From Chloroflexales bacterium ZM16-3 (lineage in GTDB: Bacteria; Chloroflexota; Chloroflexia; Chloroflexales; Chloroflexaceae): a stretch of 64,000 nucleotides of DNA. A program made the position numbers and the translations under genes. The notes under the pieces are model-generated. The model worked only from the letters and a program-made list of their open reading frames with translations. It searched no databases and was not told the origin of the DNA. Positions 41,466 through 50,130 of the stretch are shown here, one piece after another. Location of the stretch: positions 291,392-355,391 of the forward strand of contig RYFE02000002.1 in the NCBI GenBank assembly GCA_004138175.2, written 5' to 3'. How positions within the stretch are numbered: the first letter of the stretch is position 1; each line of letters starts with the position of its first letter.

Positions 41466-43625
41466 ATGCAAATCACAACGCTCCCGGTCTACTCGAAGCT
41501 GGCAGACGAGGCCGATGTACCCGCCGAGATTACAGCGCGACTGCCAGAGGGCTGGCGGCTCTCGCAGCACCAGCTTGAGACATACCGGGCGCTGATTAAC
41601 CCAGCTATTGATGTGGTGATCAACACGGCGATGACGGGGGACGGGAAGAGTCTGGCCGGGCTGCTGCCGCTCATTGTACATTGGGCGGATGCCCCGACAC
41701 TTGCGCTCTATCCAACAAATGAGCTTATCCAGGATCAACACCGCAGTATCGAAGAACAGTTTCCGCAGTGGGGTCGCCCAGCAGATCGTGCCGCAATGCT
41801 CTATGGAGCAAAGCTTGATGAACTTGCGGTAGCCACAGATTTGCTGACGAGGTCAGAGGTGATGCGGCACGAGCTTGTCAATCGCCTGCTGGTACTCTCG
41901 AACCCCGACATCCTTCATGCGATCTTGCAGTTTCACTACCAGCAGTTTGGCCGTGCCGCAACTTGGCTCACAAAGGAGCTGGGGCTGAACTTTCAGCAGC
42001 TCACTTTTGATGAGTTCCATATCTTTGACGCGGCTCAGATCACAGCCGTGCTAACTGGGTTACTTTTCCTGCACGATCAAAACTCGTCGCTAAAGACCCT
42101 ATTCCTCTCGGCTACGCCTGACCAGAGGTTAATTGAGCCGCTGCGTCGGGTTGGCTTTGGCGAGCGCCTGAAGATCATTAGCCCTCAGCAGGAAGGCTGG
42201 TACACGCACGGCGAAGATCCAGGCAAGGGTTGGCGGTGCATCCTCCAAGCATGCCAGCTTACCTTTGCCCAGCAGAGTGCTGAGGAGTGGATGGTCGAAG
42301 GTTTGGAGCGGGTGCTACTGCCCTGGTTCCATGATCGCCCCTACGGCGCGAAGGCGGCGATCATCGTGAACTCGGTGGCAACGGCGCTGCGGCTCGAACA
42401 GTTGCTGCGCCCGCATCTGGAAGCAAAAGGGCTGCGCGTTGCTCCTAACACCCGCCTTAACGGCCAGTCTACGCGCAAGGCGTCGTATCAGGCGGATGTG
42501 CTCATCGGCACTTCGACCGTAGATGTGGGTGTCGATTTTCGGATCAACCTGCTGATCTTTGAGGCGAGCAGCGCCGGAACATTTTTGCAGCGCCTGGGGC
42601 GCCTCGGGCGTCATACGCACTACGAGGATCGTGGTGGGGTGCTGCGCATGTTTCAGGACTTCGCCGCCTATGCGCTGGTGCCGGCCTTTGTGTACGAGCG
42701 GCTAACACTACCGAAGGAGGGAGAGCCGCCGCGATTGGCAGATGGAAGTGCCATAGATCGTCAGTTACTCGGCGAGCATATCACGGCGGTCTACCCTGAG
42801 CCTGCCAACTTCAGGCACTACGCACGGATCTGGGGGCGCTTTCAGCCAGCGAAGGTATACGAGGCGTTGCTCGGCAAGAGTAAGACATCGAAGTATATTG
42901 ATCGCAACCTTCAGGCGAGCTTTGCGCCTGTGCGCGAGCGACTTCAGCGACGCTACTACGATCTGACTGGGGCCAACGTCGGTAAAGCAGTGCATGAGGC
43001 TGATCAATACCGTCGAGATGGCCTGGATTTGCTGGTGCAGGAGGCGCAGTCGTTTCGCGGTAACAGCCCATTCGAGTGCGGTGTGTTGAAGGAGGGCGAG
43101 AGTGACCCACTTACCTACGATCTCTTCTGGCTGCTGGCAAATGCACAGATGGAACTACTGAGTCAGAAAGCCTTCTATGCGGCAGTTACCCAGATGCGGC
43201 GCTCAACAGTGCCATTTGAGCGGGATCGGCAGGTGGCATTCTTTCGCTGGCGTGGCCTGCGCCCCCAGGCTGAGCAGGTCACGGTGCTGTTGGGCGCACA
43301 GGTAAGCGCCTGGTCGCAGGATAAACTGAAAACTGCGCAGGTGTTGCCGGGCATACGGCTTGATGTCAATGGACATAACGATTTCCTGAACGATCTGAAT
43401 GATCAGCTCGCACATCGTAAGGTTGTGGGACTGCTCGTTCCTGGCTATAACCTTAAACAGTTACGCAGCGAGATCTATCTACCGGGGCTTTTTACGCTCC
43501 ACCCCTATTGTGACGAGAACGGCCTGCTAGGCTGTATCGCCTTTGGGCGATACGCGCTCCTTCTCGATAGCATCTTGCGCTACCGTAAGCTTCGTGCCGC
43601 AAACGACGGGCCATTCTTTGCCTGA
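41466..43625 (+). CDS. cas3: Type I-D Cas3' helicase (no HD domain)
   Basis: 719 residues. Superfamily 2 motifs: NTAMTGDGKSLAG (Walker A, about 55-66), TFDEFHIFDAAQ (DEFH box, about 183), LFLSATPDQ (motif III), IGTSTVDVGVDF (motif V) and LQRLGRLGRH (motif VI). There is no HD nuclease, as expected in type I-D, where it sits on Cas10d. It unwinds target DNA after Cascade binding. It heads the cas operon, 22 bases ahead of cas10d. Base composition is lower in GC than the flanking host genes. Confidence 0.93.
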   Translation: MQITTLPVYSKLADEADVPAEITARLPEGWRLSQHQLETYRALINPAIDVVINTAMTGDGKSLAGLLPLIVHWADAPTLALYPTNELIQDQHRSIEEQFPQWGRPADRAAMLYGAKLDELAVATDLLTRSEVMRHELVNRLLVLSNPDILHAILQFHYQQFGRAATWLTKELGLNFQQLTFDEFHIFDAAQITAVLTGLLFLHDQNSSLKTLFLSATPDQRLIEPLRRVGFGERLKIISPQQEGWYTHGEDPGKGWRCILQACQLTFAQQSAEEWMVEGLERVLLPWFHDRPYGAKAAIIVNSVATALRLEQLLRPHLEAKGLRVAPNTRLNGQSTRKASYQADVLIGTSTVDVGVDFRINLLIFEASSAGTFLQRLGRLGRHTHYEDRGGVLRMFQDFAAYALVPAFVYERLTLPKEGEPPRLADGSAIDRQLLGEHITAVYPEPANFRHYARIWGRFQPAKVYEALLGKSKTSKYIDRNLQASFAPVRERLQRRYYDLTGANVGKAVHEADQYRRDGLDLLVQEAQSFRGNSPFECGVLKEGESDPLTYDLFWLLANAQMELLSQKAFYAAVTQMRRSTVPFERDRQVAFFRWRGLRPQAEQVTVLLGAQVSAWSQDKLKTAQVLPGIRLDVNGHNDFLNDLNDQLAHRKVVGLLVPGYNLKQLRSEIYLPGLFTLHPYCDENGLLGCIAFGRYALLLDSILRYRKLRAANDGPFFA

Positions 43626-43647
43626 TGTACCACGATAGGGAACATCA

Positions 43648-46600
43648 ATGACCAAATCATCACAGTTAGACCTACCGTTCGATGGTGATGCGGAGCCGTA
43701 TGAGCCATCCGATGATGCTGCATTAACAGCGCAGCTAGAGGCTGCCGAGCCAGAGGTCGCTACCCCACAGAGCGTTGCGCTTACGCTTGAGCCGCTCTTC
43801 AGCATCCTGTTCAAAGACGCGATCATCGCAGAGCGCCCCGATGATTTGGTGCTGCAGGACTACGCCACCTATGTGGTGCCGAACCTCTCGCGACTGCTCG
43901 GTCATGTTGCGGCCAAGGGTGGCGCATTTGCGGTGAAGAAGGTCGAGGAAGATGGCCTGAGCGCTGAGGATGTCGCCCGCTACGATAAAGATCAGAGCAT
44001 GCGCGCGCATCTGATCAATGGGCTGCTGCCCACTGCACAGGTAGCCCGCACGCTCAAACGCTGGGGACAGATACGCTTTGTCGATTTGTTCGACGACACA
44101 ACCTATCGTCTCTTCTGCGCGGGCTATACCCTGCACGACTGGCTCAAGTTGCCTTCGGCAGATGCAGAGCTGCATGCGGTCGGTCTGGAACATCACACGG
44201 TAAATGTTGCGGTACATCTGCCGACGGTTGAGGCGATCTTTAGGCGCTGCTGCGGCGAGCTTGGCCTTGATGCGTTCCTTGCGCCGCTCGGTCCGCTGGA
44301 CACCTATCTGCACGACCTGATCTTGATAGCCAGCAACACCCAGGTGAAGTGGGGCGTGATGCACAACCTCTGCGCCTTGCCGGGGCTACATACTCCACGC
44401 AAACGAACATCCCTGGCGACGGATCTCTCTAACCTAGCTGATTACTTAGCCTACCTGGGGCGCACCCCGCTAGAGGCAGCAAGCAGCAAGAGCATCCGTA
44501 AGGCGCTGGAGTACTTCAGTGATGACCGGGTAAAGGTTACGCTTCAGTACCATCACCTTGCCGATGTGCGCGGCGTGATCACCAGCATTGTGAATAATGC
44601 GGCGATGGATCTCTATGCCAAACCAGACGTGCGCGAGCGGCTTCTATATGCGCCAACGGGCGTTGTGTACCTAGCGCGTGTTGATGCGCCGCCCGCGCCT
44701 GGTACAGCCAGTGTCGCGGACGCCGCAATTGATCGGGTGCGTGTACTCTGTGGCAAGAAACTAGAAGCCAACCTTACTGGCTTTGGACGTGATGGAAAAG
44801 GGCTCAAGTATGCCGACTACTACGCGCTCTTCTTCTCGCCGCGCCAGCTTGTGCGGCTGGTGGCACTGGCAGCGGAGAAGCGCATCGCTGGCGAGCCGGT
44901 TGCCATGAAGCGGTACGCGAGTATCGCCAGTAAGGCAATGGCACCCGATGGCACAGATCTCGAATTGCCGAATTACCTAGAGGTAGACCGGATCGCTGAG
45001 GCATCTGCACTGCTCGTGAAGCTCGCCGCGATCCATGCGCCGACCTTCGACGCTGAGGGCTACGTATTAGAGCAATTAGGCGTCCCTGAGCTGCGGGATC
45101 TGGTGCGCCAGATTAACGGCAACAAGACTGCTGGCGGTGTCCCCTACGGCTGGTACTACGCGGCGGGTGTATCGCGTCAACGCACACCACTTCTCGATGA
45201 GCAGCAGTGGGTCGAACGCTTGCACTTACTGGCAGCCGGTGTCGCTGCGCATGTGCCCGACACATCCCCGACTGAGGCCGCTGGCTGGCGCGAGGTTAAA
45301 CGCTACATCTGTGATCATCTCAGCTTCAGCGGTACCAGTGTCGATGATTTGACCGCTCGGATGCAGGCGGAGCTGGCTCGCTATAGCAATGCCCGTAAGA
45401 GCGGGCGTGGTGCCACGGTCGTCTGCTCGCTCTGTTCCTCACCGTACACGGTAGATGAGCAGCGTGAGGCGGCGATCCTGTTTGCTCCCCAAGTCTACAC
45501 CAACAAGCAGCCGCTACACGGCAGCAAGGCATCGCGGCATATCTGTGCGGTGTGTGGTGTGGAGATGATGTTGCGCCAGTTGTTGATGAAGCGTGGCCGC
45601 GATAGTGGCGGCAACTTCGAGAAGCGTCGGCTGCGCTACCTCTTTTTCTACCCGACCTATTTCTTTACACCGGAGACTCTGCGGATCATGCGTGCAGTAC
45701 AGGAGCGACTCAAGCGGGTAAGCTTTACTACGCTGCGCAAGCTTGTGCTGCCAGATGATGCACTCGCCGCAGACCTGCGTCCAGAGACATTTCAGCGTAT
45801 GCGGGATCTGATGCTCGACCCCCAGGATGCGGTTGCGCCTGATGATGATCGGCTCTTTCGCCTGCGCTTTGAGGATCGCGAGCCGATCACCTTCAGCTTT
45901 GTCGGACTGCCACCGAATGAGCGCGACGCTAAAGATGCGGAGGCATGGGTAATTCCTGCCTTCCTGGCGTTGGTTCTTCCGCTCATGCTCGATGTGAAGG
46001 TGGTTGCCAGCGAGAGCATGTTGCCGATCTTCAACGAGGCTACCGAGTTGCCTGAGACCGTAGCGTTTGACGGCGCACACCCATTTCTGCTCTACCTGAC
46101 ACATAAGATGCGCCTCAACCTCGACGAGGTAGTAGTAGCGCTGCACCGACTCACCGCCGCCTACCTGATCCACCTCGACGGCAACGCAAAGTCGGGTGCG
46201 GGCGGCTACGATTACAAGTGGCACACGATCCCTGCTTTGGCGCGCAACTTGGCAACCTCACCACTGTACGCATTTCATTATCTCGCCCGCTGGCAGCGCC
46301 GCGAAGGGCTTGATAGCCTGGGGAGCCAGAAGGCGGCCATCTATCTCGATCTCATCCGCTACCTTGACCCGAAGGGAGAATCCATGACCCATGCGTATCG
46401 ACTAACGGAACTGTACCGTCAGTTCTACCGTGCCGAGAAACTGAATAGTAACGCGATCTTACGTCCGCTCTCTGTGGCGGCAAAGGCGTTGCTAGAGGCC
46501 GACCCGCGCTTGTTTGATGATGATCAGGCACTTATCGAAGCGGTGCGTGGCCGGGTGCGCGCTTTTGTTGAGAATGTCGCTAAGAACCGCGCCGATGGGC

Positions 46601-46857
46601 GGCTGCCTAAGGGGAGCGATGCAGAAAGCCGCGAGGCCGCAGTGCTGGAGTTCAGCACCTATCTGGTTCACACGCTGTTCCGCAAGGCATTCGGCGGCGA
46701 CCGTGCGGCGATGCGTGGGAAGCAGCTCAATCTGCTGAAGAATGCCTGCGAGGCCATCTACCTTGATGAGCGGCGTAAGGAGAAGACGCAGACCAACGAG
46801 AGCCAGGAAGATGAGGATACGCACGAGCCAGATGGGCAGTCCGCGCTGGGATTGTAA
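43648..46857 (+). CDS. cas10d: Type I-D large subunit Cas10d (Csc3)
   Basis: 1069 residues. The N-terminal HD region includes LFCAGYTLHDWLKLP (HD doublet about residue 160). The middle has two zinc-knuckle pairs, VVCSLCSSPY (about 592) and HICAVCGVEMML (about 633). A palm-like core follows without any GGDD motif, consistent with Cas10d rather than type III Cas10. The C-terminal 157 residues are helical and probably also made separately as Cas11d. Cas10d recognises the PAM and provides the nuclease in type I-D. Confidence 0.94.
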   Translation: MTKSSQLDLPFDGDAEPYEPSDDAALTAQLEAAEPEVATPQSVALTLEPLFSILFKDAIIAERPDDLVLQDYATYVVPNLSRLLGHVAAKGGAFAVKKVEEDGLSAEDVARYDKDQSMRAHLINGLLPTAQVARTLKRWGQIRFVDLFDDTTYRLFCAGYTLHDWLKLPSADAELHAVGLEHHTVNVAVHLPTVEAIFRRCCGELGLDAFLAPLGPLDTYLHDLILIASNTQVKWGVMHNLCALPGLHTPRKRTSLATDLSNLADYLAYLGRTPLEAASSKSIRKALEYFSDDRVKVTLQYHHLADVRGVITSIVNNAAMDLYAKPDVRERLLYAPTGVVYLARVDAPPAPGTASVADAAIDRVRVLCGKKLEANLTGFGRDGKGLKYADYYALFFSPRQLVRLVALAAEKRIAGEPVAMKRYASIASKAMAPDGTDLELPNYLEVDRIAEASALLVKLAAIHAPTFDAEGYVLEQLGVPELRDLVRQINGNKTAGGVPYGWYYAAGVSRQRTPLLDEQQWVERLHLLAAGVAAHVPDTSPTEAAGWREVKRYICDHLSFSGTSVDDLTARMQAELARYSNARKSGRGATVVCSLCSSPYTVDEQREAAILFAPQVYTNKQPLHGSKASRHICAVCGVEMMLRQLLMKRGRDSGGNFEKRRLRYLFFYPTYFFTPETLRIMRAVQERLKRVSFTTLRKLVLPDDALAADLRPETFQRMRDLMLDPQDAVAPDDDRLFRLRFEDREPITFSFVGLPPNERDAKDAEAWVIPAFLALVLPLMLDVKVVASESMLPIFNEATELPETVAFDGAHPFLLYLTHKMRLNLDEVVVALHRLTAAYLIHLDGNAKSGAGGYDYKWHTIPALARNLATSPLYAFHYLARWQRREGLDSLGSQKAAIYLDLIRYLDPKGESMTHAYRLTELYRQFYRAEKLNSNAILRPLSVAAKALLEADPRLFDDDQALIEAVRGRVRAFVENVAKNRADGRLPKGSDAESREAAVLEFSTYLVHTLFRKAFGGDRAAMRGKQLNLLKNACEAIYLDERRKEKTQTNESQEDEDTHEPDGQSALGL
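46384..46857 (+). CDS. cas11d: Probable Cas11d small subunit from an internal start in cas10d
   Basis: The in-frame ATG at 46384 is preceded by AAGGGAGAATCC, a strong ribosome binding site at correct spacing. The product would be 157 helical residues starting MTHAYRLTELYRQFYRAEKL, about the size of Cas11d. In type I-D systems the small subunit is known to come from internal translation of cas10d. No separate small-subunit gene is present here, which supports the same mechanism. Confidence 0.7.
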   Translation: MTHAYRLTELYRQFYRAEKLNSNAILRPLSVAAKALLEADPRLFDDDQALIEAVRGRVRAFVENVAKNRADGRLPKGSDAESREAAVLEFSTYLVHTLFRKAFGGDRAAMRGKQLNLLKNACEAIYLDERRKEKTQTNESQEDEDTHEPDGQSALGL

Positions 46858-46897
46858 CTCGCTATCATCCTGAATGAACCAGAGGAGACCTGACCCT

Positions 46898-47911
46898 ATG
46901 TTGAGCCTGAAGCACTTCCCGACCGCCGTGCCGCCTCGCCCGATGGGCAGCTACGCACATATCATTTTGCTCCGTGAGACGGACTCCTACGCGCTCTTCC
47001 AGACCGATGGCGAGCTTAACACCGTTCGTGTACGCTCTGGTCTTGTTGAGAAGGATCCGATGACTCGCCTGACGATCTTCAAGCGTAAGCAGACTACCCC
47101 TGAGCGATTGGTGGGTCGTGAGCTACTGCGGCGCCACGAGATCATTAGCGGCGAGGCGTACGATGAGAAGGCCAAATCGGCTGTGGATAAGGCGGGCCAC
47201 CCGATCTGTGACTATAACGTGCGCTTTTGCATGCAGTGCCCAGACTGTATCACCTACGGCTTTGCGATTGGCGATAGCGGCGCGGAGAAGTCGAAGGTGT
47301 TCAGTGATACCGCTTATAGCATTACTGCCTACGATACTAGCCACGAGTCCTTTACGCTCAACGCGCCCTACGAGAGCGGCAGCATGAGTCGCGAGGGGAT
47401 CGTCACTAGCCGCATCAACGAGCAAGATCATGTGCGCCCGCAGACGCTCTTCCCGGCGATCATCACCACTCGTGACCTGACCAGCGCGCTCTTTCTGTAT
47501 GTGCTGAACAATGTGCTGCGCACCCGGCGCTACGGCGCGCAGACGACGCGCACCGGCACGATGACGAATCATCTGGTGGCGATTGTGTTAGCTGATGGCG
47601 AGGTCTGCTCGAACCTGCGCTTGACCCAGGCGCTCTTCGATGCACTCAAGCAACAGGACGCTATTTCCCCGGCCCAGCCGGTCGATACCCAGGTTGCGTT
47701 GGAAGCATTTAATGCGCTCCTTCCGACATTGTTGGAAGAGCAGGGCGGCGCACAGATCAGCCAGATGCTGCGCGGCGCTGATCTGGCCAGCTTTCTGGCC
47801 GACCTGCCGATGCGTAAGAGCGAGGAAGGTATGCACGAGCTGATCGCGGCAGCGACTCGTGACAGCAATGCGTACCATCAGGCGTATGTCCAGAAGAAGG
47901 GCAAGAAGTAG
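46898..47911 (+). CDS. csc2: Type I-D Cas7 (Csc2)
   Basis: 337 residues from the ATG at 46898, which has AGAGGAG ten bases upstream (better than the ATG at 46874). Family landmarks: LKHFPTAVPPRPMGSYAHIILLRETDSYA, FCMQCPDCITYGFAIGD, and TLFPAIITTRDLTSALFLYVLNNVLRTRRYGAQTTRTGTM. Csc2 forms the RNA-binding backbone of the type I-D complex and contacts the target. It lies ten bases ahead of csc1. Confidence 0.94.
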   Translation: MLSLKHFPTAVPPRPMGSYAHIILLRETDSYALFQTDGELNTVRVRSGLVEKDPMTRLTIFKRKQTTPERLVGRELLRRHEIISGEAYDEKAKSAVDKAGHPICDYNVRFCMQCPDCITYGFAIGDSGAEKSKVFSDTAYSITAYDTSHESFTLNAPYESGSMSREGIVTSRINEQDHVRPQTLFPAIITTRDLTSALFLYVLNNVLRTRRYGAQTTRTGTMTNHLVAIVLADGEVCSNLRLTQALFDALKQQDAISPAQPVDTQVALEAFNALLPTLLEEQGGAQISQMLRGADLASFLADLPMRKSEEGMHELIAAATRDSNAYHQAYVQKKGKK

Positions 47912-47920
47912 GAGCGCGCG

Positions 47921-48571
47921 ATGCACATCTACCGCTGCACGCTCACGCTTCAGGAGCCGCTCTTCTTCGCCACCCGCGAGATCGGACGACTCTATGAGAC
48001 GGGGCGGTACCTTCATAACTATGCACTGACCTATGCGCTTGGATTGGTGCATGCACCCTATTTCAATGCAGTTCAAGTACCGCGCTATGCCGACGAGCTT
48101 CAGCCGCTGAATCTCCAGTCGTGCTATGTTACGCCAGCCAATCCGCTTGAGGTGAGCTTTTATCTGGCGACGATCAAGTATGGTGAGGAAGTAACACGAA
48201 CTGAGATGTTGCCGGGGCGGCTCAATACGCCCTCGTTTGGCCGCGCCAAGGAGATCGCCCCCGAGTCGACCTTCGCCTGCTACGTGGTCAGCGCGGCCCC
48301 ACTGCGGCTGCCGCGCTGGGTGCGGCTGGGCAAGTGGCACAGCAAGGCCCTGGTCGATGTGACGGAGCTGGAGGTGAGGGAGGCCAGCGGCGACTACACG
48401 GCGGCATGCCCGCTCAACCCGCTCGACGTGCCGGCGGGCGCGCTGCGCGCCTTCGACATCATCTCGATGCCGCCAGCCAGCCTGGTGGCCAACGCCCGCT
48501 GTAGCGGCCCGCATTACGCCCTCGGCGGCGGGCGCGGCCTCCCGACGGGGATGCGCTACACGTTCCCGTAA
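47921..48571 (+). CDS. csc1: Type I-D Cas5 (Csc1), with internal composition change
   Basis: 216 residues, typical Csc1 length. The N-terminal CTLTLQEPLFFATREIGRLYETGRYLHNYALTYALG and C-terminal GPHYALGGGRGLPTGMRYTFP match the family. Csc1 caps the crRNA 5' handle. The first half (to about 48235) uses AT-rich third positions as in csc2 and cas10d. The second half switches to the GC-rich codons of cas6, cas4 and cas1. This suggests recombination within the gene. The frame is intact. Confidence 0.92.
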   Translation: MHIYRCTLTLQEPLFFATREIGRLYETGRYLHNYALTYALGLVHAPYFNAVQVPRYADELQPLNLQSCYVTPANPLEVSFYLATIKYGEEVTRTEMLPGRLNTPSFGRAKEIAPESTFACYVVSAAPLRLPRWVRLGKWHSKALVDVTELEVREASGDYTAACPLNPLDVPAGALRAFDIISMPPASLVANARCSGPHYALGGGRGLPTGMRYTFP

Positions 48572-48603
48572 CAAGGTGAGGGGGTGACAGGGTAATGGGA
48601 CGC

Positions 48604-48634
48604 ACCCTTCACCCTTCACCCTTCACCCTTCATC
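48604..48634. repeat. Heptad repeat (acccttc) before cas6
   Basis: Four ACCCTTC units, ending in CATC. They are nearly inverted relative to the GGATGAA units at the 3' end of cas6, so cas6 is framed by opposing heptads. Confidence 0.8.
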
Positions 48635-48647
48635 AGGAGCCTCGCCA

Positions 48648-49463
48648 ATGTCCGACTTCCCCGACCTCTACGCCTTTGTGGTGCAGCTGCGCCCGATCGG
48701 TGGCCCCGCGCCGCGCCCGCAGGGCCACGGCGCGCAGGCGCTCTTCCTCGACCTGCTGCGCCAGGTCGCGCCTGCGGTGGCCGAGGCGCTGCACGCCGAC
48801 GCGCAGAGCAAGCCCTACACCGTGGGCGTGCTGCCCAGTCGTCAGCGCGACCTGATCGAACTGCGGGTCTCGCTGCTGCACAGCGGGCTGTTCCAGCCCT
48901 TTGTGCAGGCCATGCTGCGCCAGATGCCCGGCGGCGAGCTGCGCCTGGGCAACGCTCGCCTGGCCCTCGGCGATGTGATCGGCACGCCCGCCCCGCAGGG
49001 CCACCCCTGGGCCGGCTATGGCTCCTTCGCCGACCTGCACGCCCGCGCCACGTCGGCCCACACCATCGCGCTGGAGTTTGCGAGCGCCACCGCCATCGGC
49101 CAGGCCAGCCGCCCCGACGGTCGCCAGCGCCTGGGCATCCTGCCCACGCCCGAGATCATCTTCCCCAGCCTGGCCCGGCGCTGGAACGACCTGGCCCCGC
49201 CCGACATCGCCCTCGATATGGATCAGGTGCGGGCCGCCAGCCTCGACTCGATGGTCACGCGCCACCGCATCGAGTCCACCGACATCAACCTGGGCAAGGG
49301 GCCGCAGAAGGGCTTCGTCGGCGCGGTGGCCTACGAGCTGCCCGCCGACCGAGATCAGTCACGGCTACTGGCCCTGCTCGCCGACGCGGCGATCTTCCTC
49401 GGCGTCGGCATGAAGACGGCGCGCGGGATGGGGATGTGTCGAAGGATGAAGGATGAAGGATGA
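48648..49463 (+). CDS. cas6: CRISPR-associated endoribonuclease Cas6
   Basis: 271 residues. The C-terminal glycine-rich loop FLGVGMKTARGMGMC (about residue 250) is the Cas6 signature, and the two ferredoxin-like halves fit. AGGAG precedes the ATG. Cas6 cuts the array transcript at the base of the repeat hairpin, leaving an ATTGAAAC handle. The last residues (RRMKDEG) come from a GGATGAA heptad repeat that runs through the stop codon. Confidence 0.9.
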   Translation: MSDFPDLYAFVVQLRPIGGPAPRPQGHGAQALFLDLLRQVAPAVAEALHADAQSKPYTVGVLPSRQRDLIELRVSLLHSGLFQPFVQAMLRQMPGGELRLGNARLALGDVIGTPAPQGHPWAGYGSFADLHARATSAHTIALEFASATAIGQASRPDGRQRLGILPTPEIIFPSLARRWNDLAPPDIALDMDQVRAASLDSMVTRHRIESTDINLGKGPQKGFVGAVAYELPADRDQSRLLALLADAAIFLGVGMKTARGMGMCRRMKDEG

Positions 49464-49469
49464 AGGATG
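49443..49469. repeat. Heptad repeat (ggatgaa) across the cas6 stop
   Basis: Four GGATGAA-type units span the end of cas6 and lead into the cas4 start region. Confidence 0.8.
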
Positions 49470-49477
49470 TGGGCGGC

Positions 49478-50095
49478 ATGACAACAATCGAAAACTTGCC
49501 TACGCAGATCCCGTTAGCGATGATCAACGCGCTGGCCTACTGCCCGCGCCGCTTCGGCTACGAGTTCATCCAGGCTGAGATGCTGCTGAACGAGCACGTG
49601 GTCGAGGGGGTGCTGCGCCACCAGGGGGTCGATCTGGCCGGCACGACCTGGCTGGCCGATGCGGTGCAGGAGCGGCGGGCCTACGTCTGGAGCGAACGGC
49701 TGGGCCTGGCCGGTTTCTGCGACCTGGTCGAACTGCGCGGGGGCGAGATCTACCCGGTGGAGTATAAGAAGGGTCGCCCTGGCAAATGGAAGAGTGACCA
49801 CGCCCAGCTCTGCGCCCAGGCGCTCTGCCTGGAGGAGCGCACCGGCCAGATGATCGCGCGCGGATTCATCTTCTACTTCGCCACCCGCCGACGCGAGGAG
49901 GTGGCCTTCACCCCCGCGCTGCGCGCCGAGGTGGAGGCGCTGGCCGCCGAGGCGCACCGGCTGGCCGAGGCGGGCGCGCTGCCGCCACCCGTCGATAACC
50001 CGGCCAAGTGCCGCGACTGCTCGCTCCAGCCGCTCTGCCTGCCCGCCGAGCTGCGGCAGCTGGCAAGCGTGGCCAGGTGGGAGCAAGGATTATGA
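49478..50095 (+). CDS. cas4: CRISPR adaptation nuclease Cas4
   Basis: 205 residues from the ATG at 49478. INALAYCPRRFGYEF supplies the first cluster cysteine. IYPVEYKKGRPGKW is the RecB-type nuclease motif (E-x-K). NPAKCRDCSLQPLCLP supplies the other three cysteines of the 4Fe-4S cluster. Cas4 trims prespacers and sets PAM-side orientation together with Cas1-Cas2. Its stop overlaps an in-frame ATG (50092) of cas1. Confidence 0.95.
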   Translation: MTTIENLPTQIPLAMINALAYCPRRFGYEFIQAEMLLNEHVVEGVLRHQGVDLAGTTWLADAVQERRAYVWSERLGLAGFCDLVELRGGEIYPVEYKKGRPGKWKSDHAQLCAQALCLEERTGQMIARGFIFYFATRRREEVAFTPALRAEVEALAAEAHRLAEAGALPPPVDNPAKCRDCSLQPLCLPAELRQLASVARWEQGL

Positions 50096-50130
50096 GCGTC
50101 GAATACTACAGCGATGGCGTGGAGATCATG

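Noticed and set aside
41329..41595. Frame encoding repeated MKRMHAC heptapeptides before cas3'
   Set aside because: It arises from the 21-bp tandem repeat, overlaps the cas3' start out of frame, and has no separate translation signal.
43648..46857. Type III assignment for the Cas10-like protein
   Set aside because: No GGDD motif and no csm/cmr genes. csc1, csc2 and a separate cas3' define type I-D.
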